Positions 33,054-42,360 of a stretch of DNA of 64,000 bases are shown here, one piece after another. A program made the position numbers and the translations under genes. The DNA is taken from contig NZ_JQLH01000001.1 of the NCBI RefSeq assembly GCF_000744105.1, positions 3,694,501 to 3,758,500 of the forward strand, written 5' to 3'. Under the pieces are notes generated by a model. It ran no database searches. It worked only from the letters and a program-made list of their open reading frames with translations, and was not told where the DNA came from. Positions within the stretch are counted from its first letter, which is position 1, and every line of letters begins with the position of its first letter. The stretch comes from Maribacter forsetii DSM 18668. Lineage in GTDB: Bacteria > Bacteroidota > Bacteroidia > Flavobacteriales > Flavobacteriaceae.

Positions 33054-34028
33054 TTGGAAAATTTTGAAAATAAAGTGACAAGCTTTCTTCAAGATGAAAT
33101 TCCGTTTTTCTTTATTATAGATTTTGAAAAAAAGGTAAAACAGGTTTATACTTTTGAAGAAGCGGCAGACGAAAATATCTATTTCAATATCAAGGGCAAT
33201 GGTAATGATGAAAACCTTATCAAAACCTCACCTGAAATCTCCAATTTCGACTTAAATCCTACATTGGTTTCTAAAGAAATTTATGAGAAGGCATTTACGA
33301 CCGTTAAGCACGAACTAAATACAGGCAATAGCTTTTTGCTAAATCTTACCTTTCCTACGGCACTTGACACCACTGTAAATTTAGATGATATTTATCAAAA
33401 AGCACATGCTCCGTACAAGCTTTTATACAAAGATAAATTTGTTGTTTTTTCTCCGGAATGCTATCTAAAAGTAAAAGATGGAAAGATTTTTTCTTACCCA
33501 ATGAAAGGCACTATCAATAGTAACGTGCCCAATGCAAAAGAACTTTTACTTTCCAATAAAAAGGAATTGTACGAACATAATACCATTGTAGACCTTATAC
33601 GAAACGACCTTTCCATGATAGCTAAAAAAATTAGGGTCAATAAATTTAGATTTGTAGATACCATTAAAAAAGGGAATCAAGAACTTTTGCAAACCAGTAC
33701 TGAAATACAAGGGGAATTACCTGACAACTGGAAAAATGAATTTGCCTCTTTATTACTAAAAACATTACCCGCAGGATCTATTAGCGGAGCACCTAAAAAG
33801 AAAACCTTGGAGATTATTTCTAAGGCGGAAATTGCACCCAGAGGATTCTACACCGGTATCTTTGGCGTATTTGATGGACAACAGGTAGATAGTGCAGTTA
33901 GTATTAGATTTATTGAAAAAATAGACGGTAATCTTGTTTACAAAAGTGGTGGCGGAATTACCCACCTCAGCGAGATGGAAGATGAATATCAAGAACTTTT
34001 AGAAAAAATATATGTACCCATTATTTGA
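33054..34028 (+). CDS. pabB: Aminodeoxychorismate synthase component I (chorismate-binding)
   Basis: The 324-residue protein is the C-terminal chorismate-binding core of the anthranilate/ADC synthase family: SPECYLKVKDGKIFSYPMKGTI, KELYEHNTIVDLIRNDLSM, LPAGSISGAPKKKTLEII and the final SGGGITHLSEMEDEYQELLEK. It is shorter than E. coli PabB and lacks most of the N-terminal lobe. The start is TTG at 33054 (ENFENKVTSF); a GTG seven codons later is an alternative. It overlaps pabC by 17 bases, which together with the short size identifies the folate (PABA) enzyme rather than TrpE. No pabA is in the window. Confidence 0.9.
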   Translation: MENFENKVTSFLQDEIPFFFIIDFEKKVKQVYTFEEAADENIYFNIKGNGNDENLIKTSPEISNFDLNPTLVSKEIYEKAFTTVKHELNTGNSFLLNLTFPTALDTTVNLDDIYQKAHAPYKLLYKDKFVVFSPECYLKVKDGKIFSYPMKGTINSNVPNAKELLLSNKKELYEHNTIVDLIRNDLSMIAKKIRVNKFRFVDTIKKGNQELLQTSTEIQGELPDNWKNEFASLLLKTLPAGSISGAPKKKTLEIISKAEIAPRGFYTGIFGVFDGQQVDSAVSIRFIEKIDGNLVYKSGGGITHLSEMEDEYQELLEKIYVPII

Positions 34029-34614
34029 ATCTGTTTGTATAGAAAATAGTCAAATTAAAAATGCACATTATCACGAGGCTAGATTTAGAAGGTCTTATAT
34101 GCAACAATATAAAACCCACCCTACGTATTCTTTGTTCGATGGCATACATTTGACCAATTTAGACCCTAATTTAAAATACAAACTGCGCATAGGCTACAAG
34201 CAACATGGCACGCGATTCTCCTTTTCTGAATATGAAAACAGTATACCTTCTTCGCTCAAGCTAGTAAGCGATGACACCATATCTTACAACGTAAAAAGGA
34301 ACAACCGTAAAAAATTGAACAACCTCTATAAGCAAAAAGGAGACTTTGACGATGTTTTAATTATTAAAAACGGACTTGTTACAGACACTTCTTATGCCAA
34401 CATTCTACTTAAGGACAGTAAACAGATTGTAACTCCAGCAACTCCACTACTTGAAGGCACCTGTAGAGCTAGATTATTGGATGAAAATAAGATTACGGAA
34501 AAAAGAATTTCAGAAGCTGTTATACAAAATTTTGACAGCTTTCAATTGATTAATGCCCTAAATGATTTTGATGAAACCAGATGGGTACCTATTACAAAGA
34601 TTAATAGGGGATAA
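34012..34614 (+). CDS. pabC: 4-amino-4-deoxychorismate lyase (class IV aminotransferase fold)
   Basis: The 200-residue protein is a short member of the D-amino-acid/branched-chain aminotransferase (class IV) fold: ESVCIENSQIKNAHYHEARF, KRNNRKKLNNLY with the probable PLP lysine region, GDFDDVLIIKNGLVTDTSYANILL, and TPATPLLEGTCRARLL. It would cleave aminodeoxychorismate to p-aminobenzoate and pyruvate. Translational coupling with pabB (17-base overlap) supports this. It is smaller than the usual ~270 residues but the core looks complete. Confidence 0.88.
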   Translation: MYPLFESVCIENSQIKNAHYHEARFRRSYMQQYKTHPTYSLFDGIHLTNLDPNLKYKLRIGYKQHGTRFSFSEYENSIPSSLKLVSDDTISYNVKRNNRKKLNNLYKQKGDFDDVLIIKNGLVTDTSYANILLKDSKQIVTPATPLLEGTCRARLLDENKITEKRISEAVIQNFDSFQLINALNDFDETRWVPITKINRG

Positions 34615-34616
34615 AA

Positions 34617-35618
34617 TCATATAAAACCGTTTTTCTTTGCGTGATCAATAGCTTCAGCTGTTTTATTGACCATTAAAAAAGGTATATCTTTAAAGTCTGC
34701 AAATAGATTTTCAATACGTGCCATTCTTTTGCTGTGGTTGACACTACGTAAATAAATAGCTTTTATTCTACCCGGAAAAAGCATGGATATCTCTTGATAA
34801 ATATCACCATCTTTTTCACCACTATCACCAATTAATATAAAAGGTAATTCTGGATAGGATTTTAATAAATTACTGATTTCTTTTTGCTTCTGTGGCTTTT
34901 CATCACTCTTCTTCCTCATTTTAAAACTCGCCATGCTACGGAGCAAAACCGGACCTTTAGGAAAATTATTGGTCTTTAAGAAAAGTTCAAGATACCTATA
35001 CAAATTCCAAGGACTATGACTCACATAAAAAATAGGATTTGCCTCGTTTCCTGTTTTACCCTGATGTAGTTTTGTATAAAAATCCGATGCTCCTTCTAAC
35101 TGAGACCGCTTAGTAGCTCTTTTAAACATTGTGTTTATAATGACCTTCCATTTTAAAGAAGACACTACTCCCGTATGTAAAATGGTATCATCAATATCAC
35201 TGATTACCCCAAATTTGGCTTGCTTACATGGTATTAGCATTTCACCGGGAAAACGATTTTGCAGAAGTATCTCTCTTTTTAAATTTGTATTGCCAAACGA
35301 TAACTCAAATTTTACCCATCCCTCATCATTTGCCAAATCTTGAAGCCCCTCTATATTCTCATCAATTAGATAATAACCATCACCATCAGTAGCTCCCTCT
35401 ACTGTTTCACCGTTAGAAAATGTAATTTTTAAAGGAGCATTTTTAATTTCATCGGTTTCAAAACGCTTCCATGTATTCTTAATTAAATTAAAAAAACCTT
35501 TTTGATCCAAATCGATATTTTCATCTTCAATTGCCCTACCCCTTACATACAAACGATTAGCACTACCGTAGGACTGAAAATTAATGATTTGAAGTTTATC
35601 TTTTTTAAAAATACCCAT
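34617..35618 (-). CDS. App1-family phosphatidate phosphatase-like protein (DUF2183)
   Basis: The 333-residue protein (start at MGIFKKDKLQ) ends in an App1 catalytic domain: FGVISDIDDTILHTGV with the DxDxT phosphatase motif, FYVSHSPWNLYRYLELFL, and ILIGDSGEKDGDIYQEI. The N-terminal ~150 residues form a beta-rich domain (LYVRGRAIEDE, PLKITFSNGETVEGATDGDGYY). Yeast App1 hydrolyses phosphatidate, but the bacterial substrate is unproven. A start nine codons upstream is possible but less likely. It is convergent with pabC, with a 2-base gap. Confidence 0.9.
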   Translation of the reverse strand: MGIFKKDKLQIINFQSYGSANRLYVRGRAIEDENIDLDQKGFFNLIKNTWKRFETDEIKNAPLKITFSNGETVEGATDGDGYYLIDENIEGLQDLANDEGWVKFELSFGNTNLKREILLQNRFPGEMLIPCKQAKFGVISDIDDTILHTGVVSSLKWKVIINTMFKRATKRSQLEGASDFYTKLHQGKTGNEANPIFYVSHSPWNLYRYLELFLKTNNFPKGPVLLRSMASFKMRKKSDEKPQKQKEISNLLKSYPELPFILIGDSGEKDGDIYQEISMLFPGRIKAIYLRSVNHSKRMARIENLFADFKDIPFLMVNKTAEAIDHAKKNGFI

Positions 35619-35853
35619 GACGTTAAAATTACGGTCTTTCAACAACCTTTAAAATTTTTATTTCAAAAATTATCGAATTAAACGTTCACAATCATCCATT
35701 CTCCGCCTGCGTTTTTAGCGAAAGTCGGTTTCACTCACCCAAAAGCAGTGTTAACTCATTACTCGTTTTAAAACCTATAGTATTACCATAGTTTTAGACA
35801 AGCAAACATGAATAATAACCCACTTGTGTACGCAAGTCTAAAATTTAAACATT

Positions 35854-36561
35854 ATGAGACCAAAAAAGAATCCACAAAAAGACCTGAATAAAAAGAGCGG
35901 AATGTTCTTTGTTGTCGGACTACTATTAGTATTAGGTATGGTGTACACCGCATTAGAATGGAAATCATTTGACCCTATCTATGATATTGATGTAGCCTTG
36001 AACGATGTTGATGACTCAATTGACGATGAAGAAGTTCCTATTTTCGAAATAGAAGTAACTCCGCCTCCAAAACCACCAGTTTTACCAACTGAAATAGAAA
36101 TTATTGAAGATGATGATCCTATTGAAGAAACTGAAGTTATTGCCATTGAAATAACACCAGACACCGAAGTTGTAGATCCAACAGATTTTGAGGTCATAGA
36201 AGAGCCCGAAGAGGTAAAAGTAAATTGGATTACCATTGAAGAAGTTCCAGTATTCCCAGGGTGTGAAAATGAAAAAGATAAAAGAGCTTGTTTTAATGAC
36301 ATGATGCAAAAGCATATTCGTAAAAACTTTCGTTACCCAGAATTAGCTCAAGAAATGAACATTGAAGGCAAAGTGAATACAACATTCATGATTAACAATG
36401 ATGGTACTATTGGCACTATTCAAAAAAGAGGTCCGCACGATGTACTAGAAAAAGAAGCTGTAAGAATCTTATCGAAACTGCCAAAAATGACCCCTGGTAA
36501 ACAAAGAGGTTCTGCTGTAAAAGTTTCCTTCGCAATTCCTATTACATTCAGATTACAATAA
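35854..36561 (+). CDS. tonB: Energy transducer TonB
   Basis: The 235-residue protein has an N-terminal membrane anchor (GMFFVVGLLLVLGMVYTAL), an acidic/proline linker (VTPPPKPPVLPTEIEII and several Glu/Asp-rich runs) and a C-terminal TonB domain (EEVPVFPGCE, HIRKNFRYPELAQEMNIEGKV, PITFRLQ). It should span the periplasm and energise outer-membrane receptors such as those in this window. No exbB/exbD is adjacent. A second TonB-domain protein with a similar C-terminus is at 48443..49261. Confidence 0.92.
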   Translation: MRPKKNPQKDLNKKSGMFFVVGLLLVLGMVYTALEWKSFDPIYDIDVALNDVDDSIDDEEVPIFEIEVTPPPKPPVLPTEIEIIEDDDPIEETEVIAIEITPDTEVVDPTDFEVIEEPEEVKVNWITIEEVPVFPGCENEKDKRACFNDMMQKHIRKNFRYPELAQEMNIEGKVNTTFMINNDGTIGTIQKRGPHDVLEKEAVRILSKLPKMTPGKQRGSAVKVSFAIPITFRLQ

Positions 36562-36574
36562 CTCTGAAAACAAA

Positions 36575-36601
36575 AAAACCATCAGCAAAGCTGATGGTTT
36601 T
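36575..36601. terminator. Bidirectional terminator between tonB and the pyrophosphatase gene
   Basis: AAAACCATCAGC (36575-36586) pairs with GCTGATGGTTTT (36590-36601) across AAA, flanked by A and T runs. Confidence 0.92.
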
Positions 36602-36620
36602 TAATATTCTAAATGTGAAA

Positions 36621-39047
36621 TTACTGTTTATTAATCTCCACTTTCTCTATAGTTATTTCTGTAGCTGTACCTTTTTTCTCAACGGTAGCATTTTCAAAAG
36701 CTTTCAATTGAGCTTCTACTTCTGCCTTAGTACCATTATAAATTACTTCTTCTGTAACAGACTTACCATTAACAGTAGTAGAATAAGTGACAATAGCTTC
36801 CGCCAAATTTTCACTTTCTACATTCATTTCTATGGTTACTTCTTTCGTATCATTTAACGATGCAACACCTTCTTCTGCATGACCACCTAATATTGGTGCA
36901 ATTACCAAACCTATTAAACAAGTCAATTTAATTAAGATGTTCATTGAAGGTCCAGATGTATCTTTAAAAGGATCACCAACAGTATCACCAGTTACAGCTG
37001 CCTTATGAGCCTCTGAGCCTTTATAGGTCATTTCGCCATTAATCTCAACACCTGCCTCAAATGATTTCTTGGCATTATCCCAAGCACCACCAGCATTGTT
37101 CTGAAAGATTGCCCACAATACACCAGATACTGTTACACCTGCCATATAACCACCTAACATTTCTGCGATTGCCAATTTGTTCATTCCAAATAACATTGGA
37201 ACGAATGCAATGACTAAAGGAAAACCAATAGTCAACAATCCTGGCAACATCATTTCTTTTAATGAAGCTTGTGTAGATATCGCCACACATTTATCATATT
37301 CAGGTTTACCCGTACCTTCCATTATACCGGGTATATCCTTAAACTGACGCCTAACCTCCTGTACCATTTCCATAGCTGCTTTACCAACCGCATTCATTGC
37401 CAAGGCAGAGAATACTACCGGCACCATACCGCCAACAAATAACATTGCCAATACCGGAGCCTTGAAAATGTTGATTCCATCAATTCCCGTAAAAGTTACG
37501 TACGCAGCAAATAAAGCCAAAGAAGTCAATGCAGCAGAAGCAATAGCAAAACCTTTTCCTGTAGCGGCAGTGGTGTTACCAACTGAATCTAAAATATCCG
37601 TTCTTTCTCTTACAATAGGTTCTTGCTCACTCATTTCAGCAATACCACCTGCATTATCGGATATTGGACCGAATGCATCAATTGCCAATTGCATAGCCGT
37701 AGTTGCCATCATTGCAGAGGCAGCCAACGCTACACCGTAAAAACCTGCAAAAGCATAAGATGCCCAAATAGCACCTGCAAATAGCAATACCGATGGGAAT
37801 GTAGAAATCATACCCGTTGCCAAACCTGCAATAATATTAGTACCGGCACCAGTACTTGATTGTTGTACTATTTTTAAGATAGGAGACTTCCCTAATCCTG
37901 TATAATATTCGGTTACCGAAGAAATAACGGCACCTACTACCAAACCTACTAAAGTGGCATAAAAAACACGCATTGCTGAAACCTCCACTAATCCTTCACC
38001 AAAGAATTCCATTTTCATAGTTTCCGGCAACATCCACGTTACCAAACCAAAACAAGAAACTGCAACCAAAATAATCGATGTCCAGTTTCCTATATTTAAA
38101 GCACCCATTACTTGGGCTTCTTTTGCATCGTTACTTTTGATTTTCACCAACATGGTACCGATAATCGATATAATGATACCTACCCCTGCAATTGCCATTG
38201 GTAATAAAATAGGACCTATACCACCAAAGGCATCGGTTATACTACCGCCCATATCTTTTATGACATAGTTACCTAGAACCATAGCCGCTAAAACAGTTGC
38301 CACATACGAACCGAACAAATCTGCACCCATACCAGCAACATCACCTACATTATCACCTACATTATCTGCAATAGTAGCAGGGTTACGAGGATCATCTTCA
38401 GGAATTCCCGCTTCTACCTTACCTACTAAATCCGCACCCACATCTGCAGCTTTTGTATAAATACCACCGCCCACACGTGCAAAAAGTGCAATTGACTCCG
38501 CTCCTAAAGAGAAACCTGCAAGTGTTTCAAGAACGACAGTCATATCCATAGTCGATGTCCAAACACCGCCCATGAAAAATTGAAAAAATATGATAAAAAA
38601 TACGGTCAGTCCCAATACCGCCAATCCAGCAACACCAAGCCCCATTACGGTACCACCGCCAAAAGATATCTTTAAGGCATTTGGCAAACTTGTGCGTGCC
38701 GCTTGTGTTGTTCTTACATTCGTTTTTGTTGCTATTTTCATACCTATATTACCCGCATATGCAGAAAATATAGCTCCAAAAATAAATGCGACCACAATTA
38801 GCATATGTGTTGTGGGCACTACAAAAGAAACGATAGCAAGCAGAACACTTACGATTACAACGAATACAGCCAAAAGCTTATATTCTGCACTTAAAAAGGC
38901 TAAGGCACCCTCGTAAATGTAATCCGATATTTCTTTCATTTTTCCATCTCCGGCGTGTTGTTTCATCACCCAAGACCTTTTAATGCCCATGTAAATTAGG
39001 CCTAGTACTGCCATAAGAATTGGCATGTAAATCATCATTGACTCCAT
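36621..39047 (-). CDS. hppA: Membrane-bound ion-pumping pyrophosphatase with C-terminal tail
   Basis: The 808-residue polytopic protein carries the H+/Na+-PPase motifs: GGGIYTKAADVGADLVGKVE, the EDDPRNPATIADNVGDNVGD substrate site, DAFGPISDNAGGIAEMS, and GNTTAATGKGFAIASAAL. The Ala in GNTTAATGKG, where K+-independent enzymes have Lys, marks the K+-dependent class. After the last membrane helix (about residue 720) an 81-residue hydrophilic tail follows (from VASLNDTKEV to VEINKQ), which is unusual in this family. It converts PPi energy into an ion gradient. Whether H+ or Na+ is pumped is not decided here. Confidence 0.95.
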   Translation of the reverse strand: MESMMIYMPILMAVLGLIYMGIKRSWVMKQHAGDGKMKEISDYIYEGALAFLSAEYKLLAVFVVIVSVLLAIVSFVVPTTHMLIVVAFIFGAIFSAYAGNIGMKIATKTNVRTTQAARTSLPNALKISFGGGTVMGLGVAGLAVLGLTVFFIIFFQFFMGGVWTSTMDMTVVLETLAGFSLGAESIALFARVGGGIYTKAADVGADLVGKVEAGIPEDDPRNPATIADNVGDNVGDVAGMGADLFGSYVATVLAAMVLGNYVIKDMGGSITDAFGGIGPILLPMAIAGVGIIISIIGTMLVKIKSNDAKEAQVMGALNIGNWTSIILVAVSCFGLVTWMLPETMKMEFFGEGLVEVSAMRVFYATLVGLVVGAVISSVTEYYTGLGKSPILKIVQQSSTGAGTNIIAGLATGMISTFPSVLLFAGAIWASYAFAGFYGVALAASAMMATTAMQLAIDAFGPISDNAGGIAEMSEQEPIVRERTDILDSVGNTTAATGKGFAIASAALTSLALFAAYVTFTGIDGINIFKAPVLAMLFVGGMVPVVFSALAMNAVGKAAMEMVQEVRRQFKDIPGIMEGTGKPEYDKCVAISTQASLKEMMLPGLLTIGFPLVIAFVPMLFGMNKLAIAEMLGGYMAGVTVSGVLWAIFQNNAGGAWDNAKKSFEAGVEINGEMTYKGSEAHKAAVTGDTVGDPFKDTSGPSMNILIKLTCLIGLVIAPILGGHAEEGVASLNDTKEVTIEMNVESENLAEAIVTYSTTVNGKSVTEEVIYNGTKAEVEAQLKAFENATVEKKGTATEITIEKVEINKQ

Positions 39048-39105
39048 TTAATCTATTGTTAGTTGTTAGATCAACTAATGTAGTAAATTAGAATAGAATA
39101 AAAAA

Positions 39106-39132
39106 AGCCACTTTTTCTTAGAAAAAGTGGCT
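39106..39132 (-). terminator. Terminator after the soluble pyrophosphatase gene
   Basis: AGCCACTTTTTC (39106-39117) pairs with GAAAAAGTGGCT (39121-39132), followed on the minus strand by a T run. It separates ppa from the membrane pyrophosphatase gene. Confidence 0.9.
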
Positions 39133-39152
39133 CAAATAAGGTAAAATATTAT

Positions 39153-39680
39153 TTATATCATAAAAGTGCGCTTCGCTTTGTGCTCACTATTATCATATCT
39201 TTCAACACATTCATGGTAAATCTCTACCGCTTTCGCAGCATCGCTCCATCCACCTGTATCTACTTTTTTCTCTTCTAAATCTTTATATACTTGAAAGAAA
39301 TGTTCTATTTCCTTTAATCTATGCGGATTTAAATCGCTAATGTCATTATTATTACTCCAAATTGGATCAGAAACCGGTACACAGATAATTTTCTCATCTG
39401 GTCCTTTTTCATCTGTCATGTGGAAAACTCCTATTGGTTTTACCTCCATTACCGTCATTGGGTAAGTAGGCTCCGTTCCCATTACCAAAACATCTAATGG
39501 ATCTTTATCCAATGCTAAAGTTTCAGGAATGAATCCGTAATCACCTGGATACATCATTGAAGAAAATAACATACGATCAAAACGAATTTTATGTAAATCG
39601 AAGTCGTATTCGTATTTGTTTCTACTTCCTTTCGGAATTTCTATTAAAACATCAAAGGTCAATCCTTTTGCTGCTGCCAT
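39153..39680 (-). CDS. ppa: Soluble inorganic pyrophosphatase (family I)
   Basis: The 175-residue protein has the family I active-site motifs: EIPKGSRNKYEYD, YPGDYGFIPETLALDKDPLDVLVMG with the DxDPxD metal site, and KVDTGGWSDAAKAVE. It hydrolyses PPi in the cytoplasm. It lies directly upstream of the membrane PPase gene on the same strand but behind a terminator, so the two PPi-consuming enzymes are neighbours with separate transcripts. Confidence 0.96.
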   Translation of the reverse strand: MAAAKGLTFDVLIEIPKGSRNKYEYDFDLHKIRFDRMLFSSMMYPGDYGFIPETLALDKDPLDVLVMGTEPTYPMTVMEVKPIGVFHMTDEKGPDEKIICVPVSDPIWSNNNDISDLNPHRLKEIEHFFQVYKDLEEKKVDTGGWSDAAKAVEIYHECVERYDNSEHKAKRTFMI

Positions 39681-39752
39681 ATTAAAAGTTGTTTAAATTC
39701 TAGTTTGTTATGAAACGTTACTTATTAGTTATAATTGTAAAAATTAATCGAA

Positions 39753-42254
39753 TTAAAAGACAAATCCAAAAGTTCCTGTAACTCCGAACTTTCTTGCATC
39801 GGGATTTTCTAAATAATTTCCTCTAAAATTGAAATCTAATCTGAATACTTTAAAGATGTTTCCTATCCCAAAAGAATACTCATAGTATATTTTTTCCGAT
39901 GGCGCACGTAACGGTGTATTTACCGTTGCAGGTGCGCTCAAAGCTATATTCTCATCAGACAAATCTCCCCATACGCCACGCAAGGCAACAATTTCCCTTA
40001 AGTTATATTTTCTTAAAAATGGGATTCTAGAGAAGAAACGACCATTGAAATTATGTTGCAAATGTACCGCTGCGTAAGTATCTGTTACAAACTCGTAAAA
40101 ATCTAAATTGGGAAATGTACCATAGTTAGAGAAAAAGGTTTGGTTACCCGGCACTACACTTAAAAGTCCTAAAGGTACTTCGCCAAATGTTTTACCTAAT
40201 TCTACTGTACTCAACAATCTACCAAAACCACCTAGTTGCCATGGTTGGCTATATGAAAATTGGAGTTTACTGTAATCGAAATCACTATTCAACACTCCTT
40301 TTGTCCCTTTGGTGTAATTTAGCAATAAAGTACTATATGTATCATTGACATCTCTACGCTCTACACCAAACCCAATTGTTTTCTTGCCGGGCGTGTAGAG
40401 CACCAGGGCATTAAAATCGAATTGTCTTATCTCTGAAGAAACACCTGTTGGAGATTCTGGATTTACATAATCCAAACTAAAATCATTAGGCAACGCAGAA
40501 CTCAAAGTTCTAAACGTACCACCTACAGATAATTTTAAATTGGTCAATGGTTCTATTTCAAAATTAAGGGCACTTAAATTAATATTTGTAAGTCTATTGT
40601 TTGCCCCTACGGTCAATAAAGATGAAGATGCTATACTTCTACCCAAAACATCATTTGTTGCTGTTAAGCTGACACCCAGCTGCTCTATATCCCTACGATT
40701 ACCACCAGAGACTATTAACCTGCTATTCTGATCCAGAAGCATCTTACCGGCCAAACCGTGTTTGAATTTGTGATCTTTGAAGCCGTATGCCGTATAACCT
40801 TCTACACGCCAAAGGTCATTTTGACCATAGTAAGTTCTTGCACCTAGTCGAATCCTTGCTCCTTCAGCAGTATTATATCCAAAGAAATCATAGACAGACC
40901 CTAAATCTAAATTCCATTTATCGACTTCAACATATCCTGAACCTAAAATACTTACAAAATTGTAATATGTTTTAAATTTAGGAACCGTTTTAAGTGTATC
41001 TAGCAATTTATAAATACCCTGTTCGTCTTTATTTAAACTCTCTAACCTATTCTTTTCCCAAAATGAATCTTCTCTTATAATCTGGGTTACATCTAAAGGA
41101 TTACGATCTTTTCTATACACCTCTTTAGGCTTCACTTTATCGAACTCATAGTTATCATACACAGAGGTTCGCTTACCATAGAGCCCGCGTGATTCTTCTT
41201 TTTTATTGAAACTGAAATCACTCAACATATAATCTCGTTTCAGGAGAAACACAGAATCGTTCATTACCTCGAAATCTTGTTCAATATAGATTTCTTTAAC
41301 CCAGTTGATATTAGCACTTTTGGTAACCTGTAAATTGATATTTTTTACCGCCCAAGTAGAATCATTCACCCAAAAATCGCCTTTAAAGGTCAGTTCATTT
41401 TTACGACGTGGATAGTAGACAATATTATAGCACCACTTATTATCTATAAATGCACTATCCCTAAGGGCATAATTATACACATCAACACCTGTTTTTGATA
41501 AGGGACTAGTAAAACTTTTATCGAAGAATTTTAAGTAATTATTATAGACATCATATTCCTGATATAAATCTTGTACAAACGCAATTATAGCTTGGTTGTT
41601 TTCAAAACCGGAATTCTTATTTCCTAAAACTTCTTCTTTCTCTTCTTTAAGCTTATTATCACCATATATTTTAGAAAAAGTCTCATTCAAGAAAATGGGT
41701 AAATAGGTTTTACCGGTAATTCTAGAAGTATCTAAATCTTGGAATACAAACTCTAAACCTTTAAAGAGTTTACTTTTTATTAATGAACTATCAATAGTAT
41801 TTAAATCGAATTCAACCTTTTCATACTTATCAAAAGCATATTGATTAAACTGCCTAACCCCGTTTTGACGCTTCTTTTCCCAGATTTTACGGAGAATATC
41901 TACTGCAGGATTATTCTTTTTAGATTGTTTACCCGCTATTAAAACCACCTCATTTAACTGTTCAGCAGCCTCTACCATGGTTATTTTTAGATCATAGGCA
42001 ACTTTAGCATCTAACTGAAGTTCATAATCCGTATAGCCAATAAATGATATAACAACAGTAGTATATTCATTTTCAGACTCTAGATAAAACCTACCATCAT
42101 CATTAGTAATGGTACCCTCAGTAGAATTTTTAAAGAATACATTCGCAAAGGAAACAGGATCGCCTTGCTCGTCAATGACAATACCCCCAATTTTGGTCTG
42201 ACCTTGAGCTATGAAGAAACATAGACTTAAAAATGTGAAAAATATTCCTCTCAT
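39753..42254 (-). CDS. DUF5686 / carboxypeptidase-regulatory-domain outer-membrane protein
   Basis: The 833-residue protein has a signal peptide (MRGIFFTFLSLCFFIAQGQ), a CarboxypepD_reg-like domain (TKIGGIVIDEQGDPVSFANV, up to about 105), a middle DUF5686 region (NPAVDILRKIWEKKRQNG, FDKYEKVEFDLNTID, NLQVTKSANINWVKEIYIEQDF) and a long C-terminal beta-barrel ending YLENPDARKFGVTGTFGFVF with a terminal Phe typical of outer-membrane proteins. The function of the family is unknown. A start 14 codons upstream would spoil the signal peptide and is rejected. Confidence 0.9.
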   Translation of the reverse strand: MRGIFFTFLSLCFFIAQGQTKIGGIVIDEQGDPVSFANVFFKNSTEGTITNDDGRFYLESENEYTTVVISFIGYTDYELQLDAKVAYDLKITMVEAAEQLNEVVLIAGKQSKKNNPAVDILRKIWEKKRQNGVRQFNQYAFDKYEKVEFDLNTIDSSLIKSKLFKGLEFVFQDLDTSRITGKTYLPIFLNETFSKIYGDNKLKEEKEEVLGNKNSGFENNQAIIAFVQDLYQEYDVYNNYLKFFDKSFTSPLSKTGVDVYNYALRDSAFIDNKWCYNIVYYPRRKNELTFKGDFWVNDSTWAVKNINLQVTKSANINWVKEIYIEQDFEVMNDSVFLLKRDYMLSDFSFNKKEESRGLYGKRTSVYDNYEFDKVKPKEVYRKDRNPLDVTQIIREDSFWEKNRLESLNKDEQGIYKLLDTLKTVPKFKTYYNFVSILGSGYVEVDKWNLDLGSVYDFFGYNTAEGARIRLGARTYYGQNDLWRVEGYTAYGFKDHKFKHGLAGKMLLDQNSRLIVSGGNRRDIEQLGVSLTATNDVLGRSIASSSLLTVGANNRLTNINLSALNFEIEPLTNLKLSVGGTFRTLSSALPNDFSLDYVNPESPTGVSSEIRQFDFNALVLYTPGKKTIGFGVERRDVNDTYSTLLLNYTKGTKGVLNSDFDYSKLQFSYSQPWQLGGFGRLLSTVELGKTFGEVPLGLLSVVPGNQTFFSNYGTFPNLDFYEFVTDTYAAVHLQHNFNGRFFSRIPFLRKYNLREIVALRGVWGDLSDENIALSAPATVNTPLRAPSEKIYYEYSFGIGNIFKVFRLDFNFRGNYLENPDARKFGVTGTFGFVF

Positions 42255-42308
42255 TAAAAAACGTCGTTCAATAAAAATTCTAGTCGTAAATAACATACCA
42301 ATAAAAAA

Positions 42309-42336
42309 AGCTTCTCCAGACTTGGTCGGAGAAGCT
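42309..42336 (-). terminator. pdhB terminator
   Basis: AGCTTCTCC (42309-42317) pairs with GGAGAAGCT (42328-42336) across a 10-base loop, followed on the minus strand by a T run. Confidence 0.9.
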
Positions 42337-42360
42337 AAGGTACTTTACAAAAGTATACTT

